DNA of 64,000 nt from assembly GCA_039090855.1 (NCBI GenBank), contig CM076990.1, positions 195,987,232 to 196,051,231 of the forward strand, written 5' to 3'. The notes beneath the pieces are model-generated. The model was not told where the DNA came from. It saw nothing but the letters and a program-made list of their open reading frames with translations, and ran no database searches. Within the stretch, counting starts at the first letter, position 1. Every line of letters begins with the position of its first letter. This DNA comes from Macrothele yani (taxonomy: Eukaryota; Arthropoda; Arachnida; Araneae; Macrothelidae). The translations under genes were made by a program, and so were the position numbers. Positions 10,482 through 20,426 of this stretch are shown in pieces.

Positions 10482-11033
10482 TCATCTTCGGCATGCAAAA
10501 TCGCCTTTAATCCTCCTTGGAATGGATGCATAGAAATTCTGGATTGTGGTTAGTTGGATGTTAGACCATTCTTCGTGCAGAAACTGCTGCAGGTCCTTGA
10601 GAGATGCAGAAGGAGGATAACGGGATCTTACTCTGTTTTCCAACACAGACCACAGTGGCTCGATGATGTTTAAGTCTGGCGACTGGGAAGACCAAGGAAG
10701 GTGTAAAAGTTTGTCCATCATGTTTCATTTTTTTTTTTTTTTTTTTTTGATTGGAGGTTTAACCGACCACCGTGAGCAACTCAATAAGCTATAAGCAGTC
10801 GCCCGTCCCTTAATATAGGGTCACTGGATCCAGGGAAGGGAGAGAGCTAGTGCCGTAAGACAAACACAACATCCATGCGTCACCGGGATTCGAACCCGGA
10901 CCCCGTTCGGACGAATGATCAGAGGCCATCGCGTAGACCACTGCGCCACCGGAGCTGCTTCCTCATGTACCTTAAACCATGATTGGACATCCCAAGCTCT
11001 GTGAATTGGGGTGTTATCATCTATACATATATC
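10482..11033 (-). pseudogene. Tc1-like transposase C-terminal half, split by a SINE
   Basis: Upstream of the SINE, on the minus strand, is DDNTPIHRAWDVQSWFKVHE (second catalytic Asp region, FQQDNAP-type). Downstream is LPWSSQSPDLNIIEPLWSVL with the catalytic Glu, then SASLKDLQQFLHEEW and SIPRRIKG, the normal C-terminal helices, ending at 10482. Apart from the SINE the two pieces share one reading direction and look well preserved. The N-terminal DNA-binding half and the first catalytic Asp are missing. Confidence 0.8.
10728..10958 (-). mobile_element. tRNA-derived SINE (family A), full length
   Basis: The minus strand reads as a tRNA-like head (CCGGTGGCGCAGTGGTCTAC, then GGGTCCGGGTTCGAATCCCG as A- and B-box regions), a ~110-bp body (ACGGCACTAGCTCTCTCCCT, CAGTGACCCTATATTAAGGG) and an A tail. 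Imperfect flanking duplications (ATCATGT / CTCATGT) lie either side. It interrupts the Tc1 transposase. Confidence 0.85.
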
Positions 11034-11620
11034 CAGTTTGCATATTTCAAACAAGTAAGCTAAAACAGTTAAATAATTAAGCCTTAAAATATATGAAAAT
11101 AAAGCAACGACTTTGTAACTTAGCACACAGAAAAACATAGGAAAACTTCTCAAAGAGAAGAATTCAGTAAAATAAAAAAAAATTAAGTAAGAAAGTTAAG
11201 AAACTACATAGATAATTATTTAAAATAAGAAAACTTGCTAAAGCAAACTGGTGGGATATTTGGTTTGCATTAGCAAGTTTTTTAATTTTAAATAATTATC
11301 TAGTTTCTTAACTTTCTTATTCAATTTTTTGTTCAATTTCTTTGAATTTTTCTCTTTGAGAAGTTTTCCTTTCTTTTTCAGTGTGCTAAATTGCAAAGTC
11401 ATTGGTTTATTTTCATATATTTTAAGGCTTAATTACTGGGCTGGCCATAAAGTCATTGCGTTTTTCACACATAGATGGCGAAACACGTTTTGAAATGTAA
11501 CTAACGTCATCTGAAACCTCAAATTCGTTATGTAACGTGACAGCTGACAGTTCAAGCTTGTTTTAGGAACAGAAAGTGCACTATTTCTTTAACAAGCGTT
11601 TGTTTGACGTCGATTTCAAA

Positions 11621-11956
11621 ATGGGCAATCAAAAGACACATTTTGGTCATGCTTTGCTATATTACTTCCGAAAAGGAAAAAAAAACGCCGTGCAAGCTCA
11701 TAAAAATTATGTGATGTGTATGGTGAAGATGCCTTAAAACTACGGCAGTGGAGATTTTGATGTGAAACATGCACCACGCTCAGGAAGGCTAATCGAAGTT
11801 GATGACGACAAGATAAAGGCATGGATCGAATCCAGTCGGAGTTTAACAACATGAGAGATTGCTGAGAATCTGAACATATTGAAATCGAGCGTTGAAAACC
11901 ATTTAAAGCAACTGGGATACGTTAGTAAGTTCGATATGAGGGTACCACATGAGCTC
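11621..11956 (+). pseudogene. mariner transposase, N-terminal part
   Basis: From the ATG at 11621 the peptide MGNQKTHFGHALLYYFRKGK begins the mariner N-terminal helix-turn-helix domain. It continues through VYGEDALKLRQW, HAPRSGRLIEVDDDKIKAWI (the acidic VDDD linker) and EIAENLNILKSSVENHLKQL (second helix-turn-helix), with a stop and frame changes between. It ends at VPHELV, the usual VPHEL linker, where the LINE is inserted. The rest of the gene resumes at 19386. Confidence 0.85.
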
Positions 11957-12154
11957 GTTTGTTTTGCTCCTCATTTTTGTGTATAAATTCACGTATATAG
12001 CGCTTTAAGTTCTCTAATTTTGTGTGTGTACGAAGTATAAAGGTACCGTGCTTCTTTCCGTTTGACTCCCGAGCCGGTGAGTGCATTTTTTAGTTGAGTT
12101 TTTACGTTGTGTTTATTTCCGACCGCGCTGGTCATTGCTTATCACTGAGGTGCC

Positions 12155-13922
12155 ATGCAAATGGCGTCTTCCGGTGGTGGGAGACTTAGCAACGACCTCA
12201 CTTCCGGGAAGCACTCCACTTCTTCTTCCAGTGGCGTCACTACGCTGTCCGATCCAACTGGCGGTGATGCACTCCCCTCATCTAGCGGTACGTTCGTACA
12301 CTCTTCTCACGTCGATTCGCTAACTTCTCCTAATACGTCAACTTCTACTGATTTTGATACTACTGACGTTGCTATGGACGTCATCGGTTCTGATGGCATT
12401 CCTTCTATTCCTGCACAACAGTCATCCTACACCACCTACTCTAAGGCAGTCACTACTTCTATTCCTATCCACTCCACTCCAACACAGTACGCCGGAGCGG
12501 CGGGCATGGCGTCCTATATTTGCCGAGAAGGAAACACCATCACTCTCGACATTCCTGATGATACTGCAGCTAGTGCTAACTTTAATTCTGCCTTGGATAA
12601 AGGTGTAGTGTTTGTTGCCTTACCGGCAACGCCGTTAAAGGTGTACTCCACTGCCCTGAAGAACAGGTTCAACCCACAAGCCATTTCTCATATGTTCCGG
12701 CGGGTAGGGACAGTTGTGGTGTACTTCAGTAAAGCTGAATATGCTACCACCATCCTACGTACAGGTCTCACTCTCGGTGATCAGTTCTTAGAGCCTACTC
12801 CCTGTAGCGCAGCGACCTATCAACGTGCCATTCTATCCAGTACCACCGGAAGTCACGGATACAATGTTGTATGCCGTCCTCTCTACTCTTGGCCATGTTG
12901 TTGGCACGGTGAAGACATTCTCAGCAGCTCCAAAGGATCCCGACGACAAATCTATTTGTGGCATATGTCGCGTTGCGCGGGTCCTCTCCACAACTCCTGA
13001 CAGCATTCGCACGATCCCAGTGCAGTTTAAAGTAAAGTGTTCTGGGCAGGTGCGTTATGTTGATCTCCTAACTGAATTTCATTGCAGCACCTGCAAAGCT
13101 TTTGGACACTTTTACAAAGATTGTCCCAAAAGTTTCCTCGTATCCCAAGTCTGCAGTTCCAGCGGAGACTCCCAACCGGACCCAGGAGATGGTTTCCGCT
13201 CCAGTGCGTCCGACTGCTGTTCCACCAAGCCTAGACACTGTTCTTTCGTCTGCTGTTCTCCCACCAAAAGTGGATGAGACAAATTTCCCTCCTATACTTG
13301 CTCAGACTCACTTTCGTGCTCCCGATCCACCAGTGGAGTCAGCTGAAGGGAGTGTTACGTCAGAGGCAGATCTCTCTATTCCGGATAATGAAACTGCATA
13401 TTTCAGTGCGGATCAAACCATGAGCGATAGCTCGGAGCCTGAACACCAAGTACGACTGGAAAAGCGTCAAGCCCCGAAACCACCTTGTGCCCCCGCCAAG
13501 AGGGGACGAGCTCGCGTGAGCCCTACTCGATCTTCCCCCCGGACCCGTACTTCACCCGCACGAGTCATTGATTTTGAAACGTCACCGTACCCCACCGACG
13601 GGTGGTGCCGTTTGACGAGTTTGCTGCCCAAATGTCTAGCCTTGAATTATCGCCTACACCATTGTCATACAAGGAACTTTATTCTCTCATGTGTGTCAAA
13701 CAATATCCTGCTACAGCACATACCTTTGTCAAGCGACATGAGAATGATTTGCCAAATATTCTTCAGCAACTTACCTCTTTGGATAAAGTTCTTGATGTCT
13801 ATGCCAAACCGTCTGGCCACTTGAGTGCGGCTGGCAAACACATCCGGCAGCACATCCATCTACTTCAAACAACTGTCACAAAAGCTATGACACCTACAAG
13901 TGACCTACCACTTTCAAGGTAG
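12155..13922 (+). pseudogene. LINE ORF1 protein (RNA-binding, CCHC knuckle), frameshifted
   Basis: ORF1 proteins bind LINE RNA in the ribonucleoprotein particle. From the ATG at 12155 there is a Ser/Thr-rich N-terminus, then a folded stretch ending with CRPL near 12882. The frame shifts and continues as STLGHVVGTVKTF through one CCHC zinc knuckle, CSTCKAFGHFYKDC, at about 13084-13125. A second shift leads to a Pro/Ser/basic tail (KRGRARVSPTRSSPRTRTS, near 13500). A third leads to the last ~100 residues (DEFAAQMSSLELSPTPL to the stop at 13920-13922). At least three frameshifts are needed to read it. Most Tx1 ORF1 proteins have one or more such knuckles. Confidence 0.75.
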
Positions 13923-16900
13923 TTTCGCTGAACTGCCGGGGGTTTGGCACCCTGACGCAAACTCAAAAGTGTATGAAGACTTGTCGGCAGTTAACGCTGA
14001 CGTTCTTCTCGTTCAAGAAACGAAATGCTCTCCTACAACGCCATTCCATCGTTGGCGTAGTTGGCCTTTTAAGTTTTTCCATGCGTATAGACGGTTGCAA
14101 TCCGGTGGTGTTGCCATTGGCATCCACAACCGTTTGCTTCACTCACTGACTACAGTCTCTGTAAATAATTTATACCTTGATTTGTAACAATGTTGTGTAT
14201 TCTGTATTGATCATATTACCTATCACATATTTAATATTTATATTCCTGCAGATGAATCTCTCATTGACCCCCTATTTCAATGTTTACGTTCAGCACTTAC
14301 AGCAATTCCCCCTGGTGATTTTTATGTCTTAGGAGGAGACTTCAATTGCACTTTGTTCCCGTCGTTGGACCGCAGCGGGTCCCTAAGAGAATTTCGTCGT
14401 ATCTTAGTCGATCAGCTTACGCCTACTCCTCTCCGACCATCATCTTGTTGACTCATTCCGTCATTTTCATCCAAACACGGTTTCATATACCTGGAGCAAT
14501 TCACCTCGGCAAGGTTCGTCAGCAGCCCGGTTAGACCGAATTTACGTCTCCTCCGAGCTGCTCCCTGCATCTACTGAGGCACGGCATGTGCCAACCACCT
14601 CGTCTGATCACAGGGCGGTGACGCTGTCTATCTGCGTTTCTGCGCTGCCCATTACTTCACAGCGTACCTGGTCCTTTGATGATGACTTGCTTCAGGACTA
14701 AACTTTCTGTACCACAATCCGTCAATTCTTGGATGATTGTCGTCACCTTCTCGCCACAACACCAAGCGCACTCAAGTTGTGGCTCGACATTAAGTTTGAG
14801 CTTCGTATGTTAATCCGACAATACTCATTTGCTGCCCGTACTGAACGTGGTATGCAAATCAGCAACCTTCGTGGGATCCTTTCCTCGATGTCTCTCACTG
14901 ATCCATCATATCCTGAAGTACAGGATGCCCTTAGAGCGCTGCTTCTTTTTTTTTTTTTTTTTTTGATTGGAGGTTTAACGACCACCGTGAGCAACTCAAT
15001 GGGCTATAAGCAGTCGCCCGTCCCTAATTTAGGGTCACTGGTTCCAGGGAAGGGAGAGAGCCAGTGCCGTAAGACAAACACAACATCCATGCCTCACCGG
15101 GATTCGAACCCGGACCCCTTACGGACGAATGATCAGAGGCAAACGCCTTAGACCACTGCGCCACCGGGGCGGCAGAGCGCTGCTTCATCCGATGGCACAG
15201 CAAGCTCTCTGTAGGATGAAATTACTTAATCTTTCCTCAACAGTTCACTCATATGAATTTCTCTCTCGCACGGAAAGACTACGGCGTTCATCAACTACCC
15301 TCCGACATCTCCGTCTGTCTGATGGAACTATTTCATCAGACTCAGCCACTATCTGCACACAGGTTCGTCAATTTTTTCAAGATAAATTCCGAGCGGTAGT
15401 GCAGACTCACTCTCTTTCATCATCCCCCTTCTTCGTGCTCTTCCGCAGGTCCCCTCACAACTATGTCCTTCTCTTCTCGCGGCCTTTTCCCCCACTGAAC
15501 TCAGAGAGGCTTTTGCCTCTCTAAATCCTCATGCCTCTCCTGGACCTGACGGCCTTCCTCTTTCCTTTTACCGTGCTTTTCTTCCATCTCTTCTCCCCTT
15601 CCTTCTCGCCTGTTTCTTCGCAGCTCAATCTTCTTCTGCACTGCCTCCGGAGTTTACGGTGGCCCACGTCATTCTTTTGCCGAAGGAGAGAGACCCCCTG
15701 GACCTGCAAATTTGGCGTCCTATTTCCATTCTAAATCTCGACTATAAATTCTTTACTAAACTCCTTTCCCGTCGTTTGAATCTTGTTCTTCCTTTCATCC
15801 TTTCGCCCGACCAGTCATACACTGTGCCTGGTCGGTCTATCGCTAACAACATCTCTTTTGTTCACAACCTTGTTTTTCTTGCTCGTAAATTTTCTGAACC
15901 ACTTGCCTTGCTTAACATTGATCAAAAATCAGCCTTCGATAACATTTCTCACGACTATCTTTCTGTTACTCTTCATAGCTTTGGTTTCCCCTCTTCTTTA
16001 GTTACTCTTTTGCTTAGTCTCTATCGGGGCGCCCATTTTCATGTCCGGGCGGCCTCCTTTCTGACGGCTTCAATTCCTTTTCAACGTGGAATTAGGCAGG
16101 GTTGCCCCCTCTCGGGGCAACTTTTTGCATTAGCCTTTGAACCGTTCCTGATTGCTGCTCATCGCTCTCTTCGATCTTCGCTGCCGCCTACCGTTGCAAG
16201 TACGCGACATCACGAATATACTTTTTCCGCTTATGCAGACGATGAGACGTTTTGTATCAGGAGAGATGCTCAGTTTGAAGACCTGCTCATCACCTATCAC
16301 CAATATGCTGCTGTTTCGGGGGCTTCACTTAATGTCTCTAAGAGTACTGGTCTCTGGTGTGGGTCTTGGATAGGCCGCACTGACTCCCCTTGGGGAGCGG
16401 TGTGGTCATCCTCGACCCAGAAGATTCTCGGCACCTATGCTGGTCATCCGTTTACCGCTGGACAAGCAACATGGACCAACCTTTTCCCAAGGCTTCGGCG
16501 CCGAGCTGCGTATTGGCGTTTCGTCTTTCCATTTACATCTTATTTTCAACGTGCACATATTGTCCAGCGTTACCTGCTCTCACTATGTACATATTCCTGA
16601 ATTCAACAGTTTTCTTGGCCTCTCGTCTTACTGACATCAATAGTCAGTTCACTTCCGTCATCTGGCAGTCCAAACATTGGTCGGCGGCCCAGACATTGTA
16701 TCTTCCTGAGTCGCATGGTGGCATCCGGCTCATTGATATTCATCAATACTATAGAGCGTACCGTATTACCACTTTTCTACGTCTGCTTACCTCTCCCTCT
16801 CCTTCTCTTGTGATATCTTTTGATGCACTTCTTTCTGTCTATGATCCGTCCTTCACTTTTCTTCTTTTTCCTCCGGATGGATTATTACACCCTTCCTTCC

Positions 16901-17962
16901 TCTAACATTCCGTCTACTATCTCTGAAGCTCTTACGTTTTTCCGGTCCCTTCCTCTTTCCCGGGCTCCTCCTGCCACCACTCTTGATCTCCTTGTCGAAC
17001 CGCTCTTCTTTTCCTCACTGATCCACACTCCTAACCAACCTTTCTTTCTCCTCCCACTCTGGGTTCGTTCTGGCATCTTAACAGTCAACGCCTTGATTAC
17101 TACTAACCTCTCTTGGAAACCCATTACTTCCCTTTTTCCTACTCCTACTCCTTCTCTCGAGGAAGAGTATGCCCTCCTTCGCACTTCCCTCCTCTCTCTA
17201 TACCCTGCTTTGGTTACTGCCGACGGACTACGTGTTGTCTCTGGACCCAGTCTTCCTATTCCTTTCTTTCTTCCTCTCCTTGACTCTGTCGCCCCTGTGC
17301 TTTCCTTCAGCACTGCCTCCCTCTATCGTTTTCTCCGTTCCCCTTCGAATCTTCCACAACCCGTCTCTGACTTCTCTCCTCGCTTTCCATGACCGTCTGG
17401 TCAGCTTCCTCTTCTCATCTCTCATCTCCGCTCGAGCGCAATCTTCACTGGCGTTTCCTTCACCGTAGTCTCGCTGTTCCCCATCTTCTTTTCCGTATGT
17501 CTTTGGTCTCTTCTCCACTCTTCTCTTTCTGTGGTAATGTCGGTGATGTTTACCACACCTATTGCCACTGCCCTATCCTGCTACCTCTTCTCAATTCTGC
17601 TTTCCGCCTGGCTGGCCTCATCGTTTCTCAAGATTTTCCATTCCAAGCATATCCGTGGCTTCTATTAACGAAGCATCCGCCAACACGTCTACCAGATACC
17701 TGCTGTTTTCTATTTGTACTTGTCAAACATATCATTCATATGTTTCATCAATCACAACGTTCTGCATCGCAGCCACTTTCAATTCTGCAGGCCGGAAGTC
17801 GTTTGCTATCTTGCTTTCGAGGCCGAATAGTTGCACGCACACCTTCGACTTGAATATAACACCGCCATTTCGTCAAATTCTCTCACAACATTTCACACCA
17901 CCTGGGCCGAGCACTCAGGATGGTTTACGATGGATGGGAATTCTGTCCGTCTCGCCATTTGA
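13901..17962 (+). pseudogene. LINE ORF2: endonuclease-reverse transcriptase, Tx1 type, broken
   Basis: The product nicks the target and reverse transcribes the LINE RNA. Endonuclease motifs in order are VVSLNCRGFG (13920), DVLLVQETKC (14000), LGGDFNCTLF (14330), RLDRIYVSSELLP (14533) and TTSSDHRAV (14597), spread over shifted frames. A SINE interrupts at 14946-15173. The RT lies mainly in one open frame at 15659-16600, with LLNIDQKSAFDNI, GIRQGCPLSGQLFALAFEPF and AYADDETFCI (the YADD active site intact). After further shifts the C-terminal region has WRFLHRSLAV and CGNVGDVYHTYCHCP, a Cys/His cluster typical of L1/Tx1, and ends TTWAEHSGWFTMDGNSVRLA at 17962. It starts about at the end of ORF1 in another frame; the exact start codon is unclear. 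Confidence 0.8.
14946..15173 (-). mobile_element. tRNA-derived SINE (family A), inside LINE ORF2
   Basis: Flanked by the perfect 13-bp duplication AGAGCGCTGCTTC (14933-14945 and 15174-15186). The minus strand has the tRNA-like head with GCGCAGTGGTCTAAGGCGTT and GGGTTCGAATCCCGGTGAGG, the shared body and an A tail of about 20. It is among the best preserved copies in the window and can serve as a reference for the family. Confidence 0.95.
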
Positions 17963-19372
17963 GTATATGTTGTGTGGTTTTTTTTTGTGTTTGGTTGCAC
18001 TAAGTCCAGTGTGTCTTTCGTTAGATATTTGTTTCACCGTGCCAAGAGTGCTCTGTGTTTTTATTTTTTTCTGTGTAGCCACGCTGTGGCAACCTACGTA
18101 CGCATAATTATGGTAACATGTTAATATTGTATTGTGTTGTACACACTTGAGTTTCGCACCACAGTACGTGTTTTTTTTTCTTCCTATTGTGACCCCATTT
18201 ATGATTAATGTTACTTGCCTGCTGTTTTCTGTAAAAATCGTATTTGTTTGTACGTACATATACATAGTTATTATAGTTTTATCCGTGTTATAGGCGAATA
18301 CGTTATTATCGTATTACTCTGCAAATGTGCTGTACATTTTTCTAGTGTATTCTTTCTTGTTCTCAGTATCAGCATGATGAAATTGTACCTCTTTCATAAC
18401 CTAGGGTCTGCACCTCTCTGGTAGATTTCATTTGCATAGCTTCCCTGAGTGATAATTGTGTTACATATGTACTTTAACGATATTAACCACTCTGAGTGTT
18501 CTATTCATTTTATTAGTCGTGTTTCTTCTATTTTAAGTTCAGAGTGTAGACCTACGTCATCCTTTTCTTTCTTTCAATATGTTGAAAACAACATGACTTT
18601 TTAAAGGTGGTATACTGTTCACGAGACGTTGACTCATCAAGCTTTTGATTTTTGTTTCCGCCAGGTTGTATCCACTGTTCTCTATGTTTTGTTTTTTTCA
18701 CTCACCGTACCTAGTGTGCATTGTGTCTTTACTGTTTTCTTCAGTTTGCTTTTTTCCCCTCGCCAATGTCGAGTAACATTGTGTGTACTGTTAATTAACT
18801 TTATTTGTGTGGCAACATGTTGTACAAATTTCCTTTTTTCTTACATTGCATATTATATGTGATTTTGCTCAAGAACATCTTTTTTTATCCTGTAGTAATA
18901 TCAACATGTTTTATTAGGTGAGTCGTGTTCTGCGACAATATTATCTCCGTTAGCATCCCTGTATTTTATGATCAAAGTTCTTGATGTGTCACCAACTTTG
19001 CGATGTTGTATCTTGTGCTTTTTGTATTGTTTTTGTTTATTACATACATCGCTGTATTTTCTTACATTCTCTGTTCTAGCACACTCTCCCTAAATCATTT
19101 TGTTATTTGCTTTCATACGCTAAGTATGCTTCCTGTGTTTCTCTAGTTGTATTTCACGTATTATGGGGTTGCACTTGACCCCATATTCCTGTACCATTAC
19201 GATACTCATAGAATGCTTGCCTGCATTCGTGTTTTTATTATTTTTATCTGGGTAGCTATACCCTCTTTCATGTGTAAATATCATTATAAATGTCATGTGT
19301 ATTTTTATGCTTTTGATAGGCGCGAACAATAATGATGTAACAGCCTATTTTCTTAAATAAATTATGTTGAAA
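17963..19372 (+). other. 3' untranslated region of the Tx1-like LINE
   Basis: T-rich sequence between the ORF2 stop and the target duplication. Short open frames on both strands have no recognisable content. It ends in AATAAATTATGTTGAAA, with an AATAAA-like signal at 19358, and lacks a long poly(A) tail. Neither tandem repeats nor internal insertions were seen. Confidence 0.6.
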
Positions 19373-20032
19373 ACCACATGAGCTCAAAGAAATTAATCTC
19401 ACTAAGCGCGTTGACATCTGCGATTCTCTCTTGAAACGTGAAGAAAACGATATATTTTTGAAACGTATGATAACAGGCGATGAAAAATGGATCGTCTACA
19501 ACAACGTCGAACGAAAAGACTGTGGAGCAAGCGTAATGAACCTGCTCAAAGCACTTCAAAAGCAGATATGCACCAAAGGAAGGTTATTCTGTTAGTCTGG
19601 TGGGATTTCAAAGGTATTGTGTATTTTGAATTACTTCCAATAAACCAAACCATTAAATCGGACGTGTACTGTCGTCAGCTGGATAAATTAAGTGATGCAG
19701 TCAAACAGAAACATCCAGAATTGGTGAATCGCAAAGGTGTTTCGTATCACCATAATCACGCAAGACCACATACCGGTTTGGTCACTCGTCAAAAATTGTT
19801 TCAAATTGGATGGGGTATGTTACCACATCCAACATATTCCCCAGATCAGGCACAATCAGACTACCATTTATTTCGTTTGTTGCAAAACGCCTTGAATGAT
19901 AAAATCTTCACTGCTGATGAGGCTATCGAATCGTTCTTGGAACTGTTTTGCCGAAAAAAGAAAAACTTTTTCGAGCAAGGAATCAAGATGGCAAAATGTC
20001 AACGAACAAAATGGACAATATGCTGCTGACTA
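19373..20032 (+). pseudogene. mariner transposase, catalytic part
   Basis: Continuation of the gene broken by the LINE, starting at HELKEINLTKRVDICDSLLK. The first catalytic Asp is in MITGDEKWIVYNN (about 19477). The second motif, normally HQDNARPH, reads HHNHARPH (19748), so the second Asp is replaced by Asn. The third Asp is kept in YSPDQAQSDYHLF (19838), where QAQ replaces the usual LAP. The frame is open from 19487 to the stop at 20027. Its spacing fits a D,D34D mariner transposase, but loss of the second Asp would abolish activity. Confidence 0.85.
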
Positions 20033-20152
20033 AAGTTTTTGTTTCCCATTCAAAATTCGCTTTTCATTTACACAGGAAAAAAACGCATTTACTTTTTTGC
20101 AAACCCAGTATTTAACTAGTTCAGCCTACTTGTTTGAAATATGCAAACCGAA

Positions 20153-20380
20153 TATAGCAGAAACCAACACTCGTATGGCCTATGTGGAAACGAGAGAGTT
20201 GTGATCTGTGTCAGTCCTTGAAAAAGCTACAGATGACGGCTGTTCATATTTTCTACAATCCTTCTATCTCCCGGTGGGCATACACCAGAATCTGGGTTTC
20301 CTTAAATTTCATTATAGGTTACATTGTTGTATAGTTGTTTATTTACGTCTTCATATATCACACAGCTTTCAGTTCAGTAT

Positions 20381-20382
<2 letters not shown>
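20153..20382. other. Unassigned stretch
   Basis: Between the foldback end and a CA microsatellite. No recognisable features. Confidence 0.4.

Positions 20383-20420
<38 letters not shown>
20383..20420. repeat. (AC)n microsatellite
   Basis: About 19 AC units that run straight into the left terminal repeat of the next Tc1 element (CACTAAAGTGCC). The expected TA at that end has been lost or overrun by the repeat. Confidence 0.95.

Positions 20421-20426
<6 letters not shown>

Larger units (their letters stand above)
10413..11033 (-). mobile_element. 3' half of a Tc1-like transposon, with a SINE inside
   Basis: On the minus strand the element ends in GGTGTTCACATCATTCTGTC, followed by CAACCGCTG. 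This matches the terminal repeat of the element at 22016 (TTGGACAGAATAATGTGAAC), so both belong to one Tc1 family. Only the catalytic second half is present. The 5' side is cut off at about 11033, where the foldback sequence begins. A tRNA-derived SINE (10728-10958) splits the coding region. Confidence 0.75.
11957..19372 (+). mobile_element. Tx1/L1-type non-LTR retrotransposon (LINE), apparently full length
   Basis: A 7.4-kb insertion flanked by the perfect 13-bp target duplication ACCACATGAGCTC (11944-11956 and 19373-19385) in the mariner gene. It has a ~200-bp 5' UTR, an ORF1 with a CCHC knuckle, an ORF2 with AP-type endonuclease, reverse transcriptase and a C-terminal zinc-knuckle region, and a 1.4-kb T-rich 3' UTR without a long A tail. 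The RT motifs VPGRSIANNI, RQGCPLSGQLFALAFEPFL and SAYADDETF are the Tx1 version of the L1 superfamily pattern. Several frameshifts and one SINE insertion make this copy inactive. Confidence 0.85.
11436..20108 (+). mobile_element. mariner-type transposon carrying a nested LINE
   Basis: The termini are CTGGGCTGGCCATAAAGTCA at 11436 and the complement of CTGGGTTTGCAAAAAAGTAA at 20108, each next to a TA (11434-11435, 20109-20110). Removing the LINE and one 13-bp duplication leaves 1244 bp, a normal mariner size. The element lies inside the right arm of the foldback, whose sequence continues exactly after the right TA. Confidence 0.9.
11034..20152. mobile_element. Foldback (large inverted repeat) element, split by a mariner
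   Basis: The left arm (11034-11248) and right arm (11263-11435, resuming 20111-20152) are complementary. Matching landmarks are TTTGCATATTTCAAACAAGT / ACTTGTTTGAAATATGCAAA, AATTAAGCCTTAAAATATAT, AGGAAAACTTCTCAAAGAG and TTGCTAAAGCAAAC. The right arm is interrupted by the mariner at 11436-20108. Without it the foldback is about 445 bp with a 14-bp loop. No coding content is present. It may have entered the Tc1 at its left, but the Tc1 does not resume on the other side. Confidence 0.8.

Noticed and set aside
17915..18265. 116-codon minus-strand frame
   Set aside because: Antisense to the 3' untranslated region of the LINE; no motif.
10413..20200. Continuation of the Tc1 element on the right side of the foldback
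   Set aside because: The sequence after 20152 does not match the missing Tc1 part, so insertion of the foldback into this Tc1 is not proven.
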